DNA of 26,532 nucleotides from Collinsella sp. (GCA_019419405.1 DYAA01000057.1:1-26532), one strand, 5' to 3'; numbered from the stretch's first letter, positions 10,802 to 18,182 are shown. Program-made: numbers and translations. Notes: generated by a model not told the origin, from the letters alone.

Positions 10802-12959
10802 CGTTGCGACTCTTGGAGAACTCAGTCTCGGCGACGGAAAATACGGTATCGCCGCTTCGGCAGTTGATTATGATGCGGAATTACCTGCATATCTTCGTAT
10901 TACGGATATCAACGACGACGGCACCCTGAATTGGAACGACCGCAAATCTGTAGACGACCCCGCCGCTTACAAATACATGCTGAGAGATGGCGATATCGTT
11001 TTCGCCAGAACGGGCAACAGTACCGGAAGGAATTATTACTACGATTCTCGCGACGGCGAGTTTGCCTTCGCGGGCTTCTTAATTCGCTTCTCGCTGGACG
11101 ATAAGAAAGTTAATCCTCGCTATGTCAAATACTATGCCCAGTCGAAAGCTTATTGGGACTGGGTGGCCTCTTTTAACACCGGCAGCACCAGAGGCAATAT
11201 CAATGCTAAAACTTACGCACAGATGCCAATCCCCCTGCCCGATCGCCCGACGCAAGACTCAATCGTTACACTATGCGACTCTATCTCGAATAAAATCCGA
11301 CTCAACACTACGCTAAATGGCTATTTAGCTGTGCAGTGTGAGGCAATTGCTGAACGCGCAACAGGTGAAAATACCGTCCTGGAGTCGCTGTGCGACTTAG
11401 TGACCGAGAAAGCCGATTGCAGCGAAGCGGACTTCGATACCTATGTTTCTACCGAGTCCCTCCTCCCTAACAAAATGGGCAGGCAGATAGCGTCGTCCCT
11501 ACCTCAAACAGGGAAAGTGACGGTTTATCAAGCTGGGGATATTCTGATCTCCAATATCCGCCCCTATTTCAAGAAAATTTGGTACGCGGACCAAGCTGGA
11601 ACGTGTTCCGGCGATGTTCTCGTATTTAGGGCAAAGCAACCAGAATGGGCGGGCTACCTTTATTCTTGCCTGCGCAATGATTCCTTTTTCGACTTCGTCA
11701 TGAAGGGGGCTAAAGGCACCAAGATGCCGCGAGGCGACAAGAAGCAGATGCTTACCTACGTAGTCAGCGCCAGCCCAAACCAATTGGTAATCGGTTTCAT
11801 GGCATCGGCGCTCAAGCACATATCAACCGCAAACAAAGAGAGTGAACATCTTGCTGCTCTTCGTGACGCCCTTCTCCCCAAGCTCATGTCCGGAGAGGTT
11901 GACGTCTCAAAGGTCAATCTCACGCAGCTAAATAGCCATTTACTTCACTATGTACAACGCGCCGTCCACACTGTGGCTATCGTACTCGACGAAAGGAGCA
12001 GCGTGGAAACCGTTATCAATACCGTGCTTTCGGAAATGCAGGGCCTTCTCGACCCACACCAGCTCAAGCATCTAGCCATTACACTTAGGCAAACGCTTGG
12101 ACCAAAACAGGCAGAGCCAGGGCAAGACCTGCTCTCGCTATTTCTCACCGCTAAAGAAGTTGAGGGATGCTCACCTAAAACTATTGCATACTATGAGGCA
12201 ACTTTGCGGCATATGAACGCGGCACTTGCTAAGTCCTATACGCAGGTCGAAAGTGATGACCTGCGGCGCTATCTCAATGATTACGAGACGGCTCGCGGTT
12301 CCAGTAAAGTCACAATCGATAATATACGTCGCATTATGTCGAGCTTCTTTTCGTGGCTTGAGGATGAAGACTATATTGTTAAAAGCCCTGTAAGGCGTAT
12401 TCGCCGCGTCAAAACTGCTCAAATAACCAAAGAGGTGTTAAGTGACGAGGAGCTGGAGATCTTGCGAGATGCATGCGAATCCAAGCGGGACCTTGCCATC
12501 GTTGATCTTCTCTCTTCGACCGGCATGCGCATTGGCGAGCTTGTACGACTCGACAGGAAGGACGTCAATTTGCATGAGCGCGAATGCCTTGTAATGGGAA
12601 AGGGAAATAAACAGCGCCCTGTTTACTTCGACGCGCGTGCCAAGTTGCATCTCACGGAATATCTTGCGAGCCGTGCCGACAAGAGCCCTGCGCTTTTTGT
12701 CGCACTCGATTCCTCAGCTCGACGTATTACGGTTGGGAACATAGAGCTCCGCTTGCGTGACCTAGGCAGAAGCGCTGGCGTCAATCGCGTTCATCCGCAT
12801 AAGTTTCGCCGTACGCTTGCTACCCATGCTATTGACAAAGGAATGCCCATAGAGCAGGTGCAAAAGCTGCTAGGCCATGCGAAAATAGACACCACCATGC
12901 ATTACGCCATGGTAAACCAGAACAATGTAAAGGCTTCGCATAGGAAGTATTTGGAATGA
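10791..12959 (+). CDS. HsdS specificity subunit fused in frame to a tyrosine recombinase
   Basis: An open frame of 722 codons joining two usual genes. Residues 1-384 are a complete-looking Type I specificity subunit: TRD1 (about 1-165), a central conserved helix with LNGYL (175-179), TRD2 (about 190-345), and the distal conserved part LPKLMSGEVDVSKV followed by LNSHL (380-384). Residues 385-404 are a linker with no family pattern. Residues 405-722 are a full tyrosine recombinase with its catalytic set intact (Arg580, Lys604, His670-x-x-Arg673, His696, Tyr705). The start at 10791 has GGAG 10 bases upstream. A second ribosome site and GTG at 12003 would make the recombinase alone. Whether the full fusion protein is made or is stable cannot be seen. 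The junction lies at one of four recombination sites, so the fusion may be the product of an inversion. Confidence 0.85.
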   Translation: MNFSVATLGELSLGDGKYGIAASAVDYDAELPAYLRITDINDDGTLNWNDRKSVDDPAAYKYMLRDGDIVFARTGNSTGRNYYYDSRDGEFAFAGFLIRFSLDDKKVNPRYVKYYAQSKAYWDWVASFNTGSTRGNINAKTYAQMPIPLPDRPTQDSIVTLCDSISNKIRLNTTLNGYLAVQCEAIAERATGENTVLESLCDLVTEKADCSEADFDTYVSTESLLPNKMGRQIASSLPQTGKVTVYQAGDILISNIRPYFKKIWYADQAGTCSGDVLVFRAKQPEWAGYLYSCLRNDSFFDFVMKGAKGTKMPRGDKKQMLTYVVSASPNQLVIGFMASALKHISTANKESEHLAALRDALLPKLMSGEVDVSKVNLTQLNSHLLHYVQRAVHTVAIVLDERSSVETVINTVLSEMQGLLDPHQLKHLAITLRQTLGPKQAEPGQDLLSLFLTAKEVEGCSPKTIAYYEATLRHMNAALAKSYTQVESDDLRRYLNDYETARGSSKVTIDNIRRIMSSFFSWLEDEDYIVKSPVRRIRRVKTAQITKEVLSDEELEILRDACESKRDLAIVDLLSSTGMRIGELVRLDRKDVNLHERECLVMGKGNKQRPVYFDARAKLHLTEYLASRADKSPALFVALDSSARRITVGNIELRLRDLGRSAGVNRVHPHKFRRTLATHAIDKGMPIEQVQKLLGHAKIDTTMHYAMVNQNNVKASHRKYLE
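11312..11333 (+). repeat. Recombination site A1 (middle of first hsdS)
   Basis: Starts with GCTAAATGGCTATTTAGC: 7-bp inverted arms around the asymmetric centre GGCT. The 22 bases 11312-11333 are repeated exactly and inverted at 14121-14142. In the gene it is read CTA AAT GGC TAT TTA, residues 175-179 (LNGYL). Confidence 0.85.
11925..11942 (-). repeat. Recombination site B1 (hsdS-recombinase junction)
   Basis: CAGCTAAATAGCCATTTA, the same core with centre AGCC, so opposite in orientation to A1. The outer right arm is diverged (ATTTACT instead of ATTTAGC). It is read CTA AAT AGC CAT TTA (LNSHL, residues 380-384), immediately before the linker to the recombinase. Confidence 0.85.
12003..12959 (+). 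CDS. Tyrosine recombinase, alternative internal start (hsdS invertase)
   Basis: The same frame as the fusion, starting at GTG 12003 with AAAGGAG at 11992-11998, 4 bases upstream. This gives a stand-alone recombinase of 318 residues, the usual Xer/integrase length. The N-terminal SAM-like core-binding domain is at about residues 40-130 (LFLTAKEVEGCSPKTIAYY). The catalytic domain has Arg176 (STGMRIGEL), Lys200 (GKGNKQRP), His266-x-x-Arg269 (HKFR), His292 (LGHAKID) and the nucleophile Tyr301 (MHYAM). By analogy with invertible hsdS loci in Mycoplasma pulmonis, Streptococcus pneumoniae and Bacteroides, it most likely acts on the four sites described here. Its stop overlaps the start of the second hsdS. 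Confidence 0.8.
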   Translation: METVINTVLSEMQGLLDPHQLKHLAITLRQTLGPKQAEPGQDLLSLFLTAKEVEGCSPKTIAYYEATLRHMNAALAKSYTQVESDDLRRYLNDYETARGSSKVTIDNIRRIMSSFFSWLEDEDYIVKSPVRRIRRVKTAQITKEVLSDEELEILRDACESKRDLAIVDLLSSTGMRIGELVRLDRKDVNLHERECLVMGKGNKQRPVYFDARAKLHLTEYLASRADKSPALFVALDSSARRITVGNIELRLRDLGRSAGVNRVHPHKFRRTLATHAIDKGMPIEQVQKLLGHAKIDTTMHYAMVNQNNVKASHRKYLE

Positions 12960-14278
12960 TTGCCGAAAGTGAAGAAGTATGCGTTGAGGATCTTATTGAT
13001 GAGATTGCCATGGGACCCTTCGGCTCAAATATTAAGACTGATTGCTTTGTCAACTCCGGTATTCCGGTATTTAATGGATCGAATCTAACTGGCTTTGAGA
13101 CGAACGACACTGCGCTGCGCTATGTCACTCCTGAAAAAGCAAATTCCCTGGGCAACGCATTGGCCTCGCGTGGCGATATCGTAATAACACACCGTGGAAC
13201 GTTGGGCCAAGTCGCGATGGTCCCCTATGACTCCAAGTATCCTCGCTACGTCATTTCGCAAAGCCAATTTCGCATTCGCTGTAATGACAAGGTGCTACCG
13301 AAATTTTTTGTCTACTATTTTCATACTCGAGAGGGGCAATGGCGGTTACTTTCGAATAAAACGCAAACTGGCGTTCCGGCGTTGGGGCGTCCAACGAGTA
13401 CTTTTCGCAAGCTGTCAATGCCATTGCCCACTTTTGAGAAGCAAGCAAAAATCGTTCAGGTGATTGATACCATCCAAAAGAAAATCAAGAATAACTCAAA
13501 GCTAAATGGCTATTTAGAAGAGCTGGCGGACGGCATGTTCCGACGGCACTTCGGGGGGCTAACAGACAACGCTACTCTGGCCGATTTTGCCAATGTCACA
13601 ATGGGTCAATCCCCGGCAGGCAGCTCCTATAACGAAACGGGGATTGGAACCATCTTTTATCAAGGTCGCGCCGAATTTGGCTGGCGTTACCCCACTCAGA
13701 GACTAAGCACTACGGAGCCCAAGCGCATGGCAAAAGCGGGAGATGTCTTGATGAGCGTGCGCGCTCCCGTGGGCGACCTAAACTTGGCGTACGAAGACTG
13801 CTGCATTGGACGCGGGCTAGCTGCAATCCACTGCGACTATCCATCGTATGGTCTCTACCTAATGCGCTCACTCCATAAGAAACTTGACGCCTATAACGGT
13901 GAGGGGACTGTATTTGGCTCGATAAACGGCAAAGCTCTAAATGGACTCCCCATTGCGTTACCCAACAATGCAGCGATACGCGCGTTTGAAAAAGAAGCCA
14001 CGCCCATTGATACTCAGATCCGAAACAATGAAGTCGAATCGCGGGCGCTTGTCACCCTTCGCGACACATTGCTTCCTAAGCTTATGTCGGGCGAGATTGA
14101 CGTCTCGAAGGTTGACCTCACACAGCTAAATAGCCATTTAGCTGAGATCCTACGGCCATTCGGATGCCATATCCCCGCAATACAAAAACGGGGCAGCCCG
14201 CACTCCTGCGAACCGCCCCGTACCCCTGGCTATCGCGTCATAAGACCAACCAGCACCACTCCCCTACTTCCCAAATAG
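12956..14278 (+). CDS. hsdS: Second Type I specificity subunit HsdS
   Basis: A 440-residue HsdS with two target-recognition domains: TRD1 (about residues 5-165, GPFGSNIKTD and GIPVFNGSNL) and TRD2 (about 200-360, ADFANVTMGQSPAG). Between them is a coiled-coil helix with site A2 (LNGYL, 183-187), and after them the distal part LPKLMSGEIDVSKV with site B2 (LNSHL, 391-395). Its ATG overlaps the recombinase stop (ATGA), with AGGAAG 8 bases upstream, so it is translated from the same message. Residues 396-440 look like read-through: they run through the terminator of the convergent gene, and the ORF overlaps that gene by 15 bases. It may be expressed together with the first HsdS, or serve mainly as a TRD donor. 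Confidence 0.9.
   Translation: MIAESEEVCVEDLIDEIAMGPFGSNIKTDCFVNSGIPVFNGSNLTGFETNDTALRYVTPEKANSLGNALASRGDIVITHRGTLGQVAMVPYDSKYPRYVISQSQFRIRCNDKVLPKFFVYYFHTREGQWRLLSNKTQTGVPALGRPTSTFRKLSMPLPTFEKQAKIVQVIDTIQKKIKNNSKLNGYLEELADGMFRRHFGGLTDNATLADFANVTMGQSPAGSSYNETGIGTIFYQGRAEFGWRYPTQRLSTTEPKRMAKAGDVLMSVRAPVGDLNLAYEDCCIGRGLAAIHCDYPSYGLYLMRSLHKKLDAYNGEGTVFGSINGKALNGLPIALPNNAAIRAFEKEATPIDTQIRNNEVESRALVTLRDTLLPKLMSGEIDVSKVDLTQLNSHLAEILRPFGCHIPAIQKRGSPHSCEPPRTPGYRVIRPTSTTPLLPK
13500..13517 (+). repeat. Recombination site A2 (middle of second hsdS)
   Basis: AGCTAAATGGCTATTTAG, with the same centre (GGCT) and orientation as A1. It is read CTA AAT GGC TAT TTA (LNGYL) in the inter-TRD helix of the second HsdS. 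Confidence 0.85.
14121..14142 (-). repeat. Recombination site B2 (end of second hsdS)
   Basis: The core is GCTAAATAGCCATTTAGC, centre AGCC. Over 22 bases it is the exact reverse complement of A1 (11312-11333). It is read CTA AAT AGC CAT TTA (LNSHL, residues 391-395). The 84 bases ending at its core (14057-14140) are an imperfect direct repeat of 11859-11942. Confidence 0.85.
14184..14220 (-). terminator. Terminator of the zinc-ribbon gene
   Basis: On the - strand, CGGGGC (14215-14220) pairs with GCCCCG (14189-14194) and is followed by TTTTT (14184-14188). An inner CGC/GCG extends the pairing. It lies within the read-through tail of the second hsdS ORF. Confidence 0.75.
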
Positions 14279-15601
14279 CGCACCCAGCAGACCGCGGCGT
14301 TTGGGCTTTTCCTCTCGGTAGCAACCCTCGGCTGCTGCTGCCACCTGCCGCGGCTGCTCGCCACCTCCGCGGCGTACGATCTGGTATAGGAACGGCGACT
14401 TAACGTATTTGACCTCGATGGGCGTGGCGTGCACGGTGCTCTCGCCGGACAGATGAAGGCTCAGGTTGAGCGGCGCCACGATATGCGTCTCGCGCTTGTC
14501 GCTAAACACCACCGCGGCCGCGCGGCCCGTCTGGCCGTTCACGGCGATGCGCACCTGCTCGCCGTCGCGGCTGTCCGTTGCCGGACGGTCGACAAAGTAA
14601 ACCGGCACCATCACCAGACCGTCCTTATGCTTGCGAGCCTTGCGCGCCCAGGTGCGGATGCTCTTTTTATTGAGCCCCAGTACAACCTCGGCGTCGTTGC
14701 CCGCAACGTCGAGCGCCAGCTTATCAATGACCACCTGGTCCTTGGCAGACGCATCGACGGAGACGACGCGAAAGTCACCTTCCTGCATGGCAGGGTCAAA
14801 CGGCCCAACCTTGGCATAGTCCCACGGCTCCAAAATGCCCATGAGACGAACGTCCAGGTAGTTTGCCCTGGGGTATGCCCAGTCGAGCACCTCGTAGTAC
14901 ACCAGGGTCTCCTTGCTCAGGCCCTTGCCCGGGAAGCTCGCCATCATACGCAGGTCCGCCAGCGCCATGGGGAAATAGAAGAGCATCATGTCGTTTTGGA
15001 TCGCGTCTTCCACGTCGTGCCCGGCAAAGGCATCCGGGTACTGGCGCACCAGCTGCAGCGCGTTGGCACGTGCCTGCTGCGGCGAGATTTCGCAGGGAAT
15101 ACCCTGCTCCGGCACATACTCCGCACCCACACCCATGGTCAGACGTTTGCTAAACGTACCGGGCTTGAGCAGGTCGGCAATGCCGATCTTGTTGCCGCAG
15201 GACGGGCACTCAAACACACGCTGCGTTGACTCGCCCTCAAAGGACGCTCCGCAGAAGGGGCAAGGAATGCTCACATACGTGGCCTCTTGGAACTCCTGCG
15301 CCGTGCCGCGATCCTCCCACAGCAGATGTTCCAGGACCGACTGATTGCGCCAGTGCGAATTGAAGAAATACCAGTCCGGGTCCTCCGGGCGCTCGAGTTG
15401 CGACACATGCGTGAGCTTGAGCAGTCCATCCACCACCGTCAACGGCGTATGGCGAATGCCCAAAGCGCTCTTGGGCTCTCCGGCGTCCGCCTGCCACGGA
15501 ATGACCGCGCCGCAATAGGCGCACTCAAAGCTGCGCTTAGCCTGGTGCGAGTACATAGGGCCGCCGCAGTTTTGACATTTAATGGCAAACATCTCGTCCA
15601 T
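14264..15601 (-). CDS. Protein with two TFIIB-type zinc ribbons
   Basis: A 445-residue soluble protein. The first zinc ribbon is near the start (Cys9, Cys12, Cys27, Cys30) and the second is at Cys114, Cys117, Cys132, Cys135. The rest is a mixed alpha/beta body with AIQNDMMLFYFPMALADLRM and VPVYFVDRPATDSRDG, and the C terminus is basic and glycine-rich (EEKPKRRGLLGALFGK). Such proteins are common and uncharacterised in Gram-positive genomes; a link to membrane or helicase-like partners has been proposed for relatives but is not shown here. ATG 15601 is chosen because GGAGGA lies 8 bases upstream; an upstream in-frame start would add 17 residues without a good ribosome site. It is convergent with the hsd operon and divergent from the CDF gene. 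Confidence 0.85.
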   Translation of the reverse strand: MDEMFAIKCQNCGGPMYSHQAKRSFECAYCGAVIPWQADAGEPKSALGIRHTPLTVVDGLLKLTHVSQLERPEDPDWYFFNSHWRNQSVLEHLLWEDRGTAQEFQEATYVSIPCPFCGASFEGESTQRVFECPSCGNKIGIADLLKPGTFSKRLTMGVGAEYVPEQGIPCEISPQQARANALQLVRQYPDAFAGHDVEDAIQNDMMLFYFPMALADLRMMASFPGKGLSKETLVYYEVLDWAYPRANYLDVRLMGILEPWDYAKVGPFDPAMQEGDFRVVSVDASAKDQVVIDKLALDVAGNDAEVVLGLNKKSIRTWARKARKHKDGLVMVPVYFVDRPATDSRDGEQVRIAVNGQTGRAAAVVFSDKRETHIVAPLNLSLHLSGESTVHATPIEVKYVKSPFLYQIVRRGGGEQPRQVAAAAEGCYREEKPKRRGLLGALFGK

Positions 15602-15819
15602 GGAAACGTCCTCCTTTGCACAGGGGCTATCGACGTTAAGTATGTCGAGCAAACAGGCACATGCCCATACCCATGTGGCCCAAAATGGACCACCCAGGCA
15701 GACGAGAAGGCTCGCTCGTTAGCACCGGCAGACCATTACTGCATTTTCTGAGCATCGGTGCACAGCGCCTCCGCGCGAGCTACACTATCCCCTTAAACAT
15801 GATTGTGAGGACGACCGCT

Positions 15820-17001
15820 ATGCTATTTGTAAATCGGCTGGTACATACGCTTGTTCCCGGCAGCGAGGGCGAGCCGGTCGATACCTCCTGCCGCACCAAC
15901 GCGGGCTTCGCCGCAAGCCTCATCTGCATTGGCCTCAACATCACTCTGTGCCTGGCCAAGGGCATCGCGGGCCTGCTCGCCGGCTCTGTCTCGCTCATCG
16001 CCGACGCCTTCAACAACCTCTCCGACGCCTCGAGCAACATCGTGAGCCTGCTCGGGTTCCGCCTTGCCAGCCGCCCGGCAGACGAAGGCCACCCCTATGG
16101 CCACGGTCGCTACGAGTACCTCGCCGGCCTGTTTGTCGCCGTTCTCGTTTGCGCCGTCGGCATCAACCTGATCCTCGAGTCGGTCACTAAGATCATCAAG
16201 CCTTCCCCCACTGCATATTCGGTGCTCTCCTTAGCCGCCCTCGTCTTGTCCATGCTCGTTAAGCTCTGGATGGCCGCGTTCAACCGCACGTTGGGCGACC
16301 GCATCGACTCGGAGACGCTCATCGCCACAGCACAGGACTCCAAAAACGACGTCATCACCTCGGGATCGGTCCTGGCCGCAGCGCTTATTTCGCAGACGAC
16401 CGGCTTTGACCTCGACGGCTGGGCGGGCCTGGGCGTGGGCGTCTTCATCTGCATCAGTGGCATGGGCCTGGTGCGCGACGCCATCAGCCCGTTGCTGGGG
16501 CAAGCGCCCGATCCCAAGCTCGTCCAGGCAATCCGCGACAAGATCATGTCCTATCCGCAGGTCTTGGGCACACACGACCTGATGGTGCACGACTACGGCC
16601 CCGGTCGTCAGTTTGCCAGCGCCCACGTGGAGATGCCCGGCGAGGGCGACGCGTTTGAACATCACGAGATCCTGGACACCATCGAGCACGACATCAAGCG
16701 CCAGATGGGCATTGACATCACGCTGCACTGCGACCCCATCGCGACAACCGGCGATGATTTGCGCGGCTGGGTCAAGCGCGGCATCATGCAGATCGACCCC
16801 GCACTCTCCATCCACGACCTGCACGAGCACGACGGGTTCGTTTCGTTTGACCTGGTGCGTCCCGACGGCTTTAATATATCCGACGAGGAGCTGCTGGAGC
16901 TCGTCACGCGCATCGTGCACGAGCGCCGGCCCAACGTCTCGTGCGTCGTCACATTTGATTCGGGCTTCAGCTCGCCCGAGCGTCCGGCCGAGCAGCTGTA
17001 G
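15820..17001 (+). CDS. Cation diffusion facilitator metal exporter, probably manganese type
   Basis: A 393-residue CDF transporter that exports divalent metal in exchange for protons. About six membrane segments span residues 25-225, followed by a cytosolic C-terminal domain (APDPKLVQAIRDKIMSYPQVLGTHDLMVHDYG). The transport site reads Asn65-x-x-x-Asp69 in TM2 (NNLSD) and Asp173-x-x-x-Asp177 in TM5 (DSKND). In characterised CDFs an N-D-D-D site, as in Streptococcus MntE, goes with Mn(II), whereas zinc exporters have His in TM2/TM5. Export of Mn is therefore inferred, not shown. HPYGHGRYEY is the usual loop after TM2. ATG 15820 has GAGGA 8 bases upstream; ATG 15799 is possible and adds 7 residues. 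The C-terminal region is long and may hold a second dimerisation-type domain. Confidence 0.92.
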   Translation: MLFVNRLVHTLVPGSEGEPVDTSCRTNAGFAASLICIGLNITLCLAKGIAGLLAGSVSLIADAFNNLSDASSNIVSLLGFRLASRPADEGHPYGHGRYEYLAGLFVAVLVCAVGINLILESVTKIIKPSPTAYSVLSLAALVLSMLVKLWMAAFNRTLGDRIDSETLIATAQDSKNDVITSGSVLAAALISQTTGFDLDGWAGLGVGVFICISGMGLVRDAISPLLGQAPDPKLVQAIRDKIMSYPQVLGTHDLMVHDYGPGRQFASAHVEMPGEGDAFEHHEILDTIEHDIKRQMGIDITLHCDPIATTGDDLRGWVKRGIMQIDPALSIHDLHEHDGFVSFDLVRPDGFNISDEELLELVTRIVHERRPNVSCVVTFDSGFSSPERPAEQL

Positions 17002-17013
17002 CCCGCTTAACAG

Positions 17014-18003
17014 CTAGTTTCCCTGCGCGCCCGAGATGCCGTTTTGTAGGGCGTTCCAGGCATCCGTCGCCATGTCGCCCAAGTTCTGAGCGGTGTCGCC
17101 CAGGTTCTGAGCCGTATCACCCAGCTCTTGGGCCTTATCCCCAAGCTCCTGTGCCTTGTTGCTCAAGTCCTCCAGCGTATTGGAGCTCGAGCTGTCGGTA
17201 CCGCTTTGGCCGTCGGACGAGTTGCCCGAGCTGTTCTTGTGCGTGAGCTGAATTTCGAGGTTGCCGCTGTCGTTATAGTAAGCAGAAGTAACGACCCAGT
17301 TGGCATCGACGACGGGCGTTGAGCCATCATCAGTCAGGACCACGGCATTCGAAAGATCGGCGCCGCGCGACTTGAGGAGCTTCTTGGCGTTGGACCAGTA
17401 CTGCCCCGGGATATCGCTCAGATCGACGGTGCTAGACGAGGCGGACTCGGTTTGCTCGGCAGTAGTATCGGCCGTTGAACTCCCTCGCTTGTTGAGCATG
17501 CCCGACACAATGGCAAACACAACCGACAGCGCAAAGAAGATCGCCAGCACGATGAGAATCTTCTTGATCACGCTCGACGAACGCGACAGCTTCTTCTCCT
17601 CGTCCTCGCCATATTGCGGAATCGACTTGGGGTACTCGCGATACGGCTCGCGTGACTCGTAGCGAGGCTGCGCCGTGCGAGGCATATACGTCGTCTGCTG
17701 AGGCTGCGGAATGGGATTCTGCGGCAGGTCATCATAGGGATTCGGTGTCGAGACGACATAAGAATCCTGCGGCGCGTAATCAAACGGGTCCGGAGTTGCG
17801 TTGCCATAGGGGCCTTGCGAAGATGCAGCGTAAGAATCCCGCGCTGTGTCGCCATAGCCCATAACCCGGGTTGGCTCGGCAGAAGGCTGCGTCGCGGCGG
17901 GGTCGGTATAAACGGGGTTGGGAACAACGCGGGTCGCATCGGCGCTATCGCCAGCCTGCGCGGAGCCGTAGCCGCCCATCACGGTTGTCTTGTCCTGATC
18001 CAT
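17014..18003 (-). CDS. Single-pass membrane protein with heptad-repeat tail
   Basis: A 329-residue protein that I cannot name. Residues 1-140 are disordered and rich in Pro, Gln, Tyr and Ser (a cytoplasmic side is likely). Residues about 148-168 form one membrane helix, preceded by lysines. The outer part has a PASTA-like stretch (IPGQYWSNAKKLLKSRGADL to LEIQLTHK, about 198-256), a Ser/Gly linker, and a C-terminal 7-residue repeat (KAQELGD, TAQNLGD) that would form a coiled coil. The start has AAAGGA 8 bases before ATG. The layout resembles actinobacterial envelope proteins near PASTA kinases, but no kinase is nearby. It is convergent with the CDF gene, with only 12 bases between them. Confidence 0.75.
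   Translation of the reverse strand: MDQDKTTVMGGYGSAQAGDSADATRVVPNPVYTDPAATQPSAEPTRVMGYGDTARDSYAASSQGPYGNATPDPFDYAPQDSYVVSTPNPYDDLPQNPIPQPQQTTYMPRTAQPRYESREPYREYPKSIPQYGEDEEKKLSRSSSVIKKILIVLAIFFALSVVFAIVSGMLNKRGSSTADTTAEQTESASSSTVDLSDIPGQYWSNAKKLLKSRGADLSNAVVLTDDGSTPVVDANWVVTSAYYNDSGNLEIQLTHKNSSGNSSDGQSGTDSSSSNTLEDLSNKAQELGDKAQELGDTAQNLGDTAQNLGDMATDAWNALQNGISGAQGN
17074..17157 (-). repeat. Four tandem 21-bp repeats encoding a 7-residue motif
   Basis: Four consecutive 21-base units, for example GTCGCCCAGGTTCTGAGCCGT on the + strand reading, encode (K/T)AQ(E/N)LGD on the - strand. The two middle junctions differ by a few bases, which suggests growth by duplication. The length is a multiple of three, so unit gain or loss would keep the frame. 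Confidence 0.8.
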
Positions 18004-18120
18004 GCAACGATTCCTTTCCGTCGCGCGTGAGCATCAAGTTATCCATGCATTCTACCCGCGCAAAAGCCTATGATGGGCAGAGCCCGTCGGTATCTACAAG
18101 ACATGCGCGGGCCTAAGGAT

Positions 18121-18157
18121 AAAAAAGCCCCGCCGGGCCTTGTGGGCACGGCGGGGC
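18121..18157 (-). terminator. Terminator of fhs
   Basis: On the - strand, a perfect 9-bp stem (GCCCCGCCG 18127-18135 with CGGCGGGGC 18149-18157) is followed by TTTTTT. It lies about 25 bases after the fhs stop. Confidence 0.92.
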
Positions 18158-18182
18158 GGACAAGCAGCTATGGGCAGCAGGC

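Noticed and set aside
11859..14140. Deletion between the two 84-base direct repeats at the hsdS ends as the main mechanism
   Set aside because: Deletion would remove the recombinase and second hsdS and could not be reversed. The exact inverted 22-bp pair and alternating sites fit inversion better, though deletion may occur.
14429..15229. 266-codon open frame on the + strand opposite the zinc-ribbon gene
   Set aside because: Antisense shadow; the - strand protein has two clear zinc ribbons.
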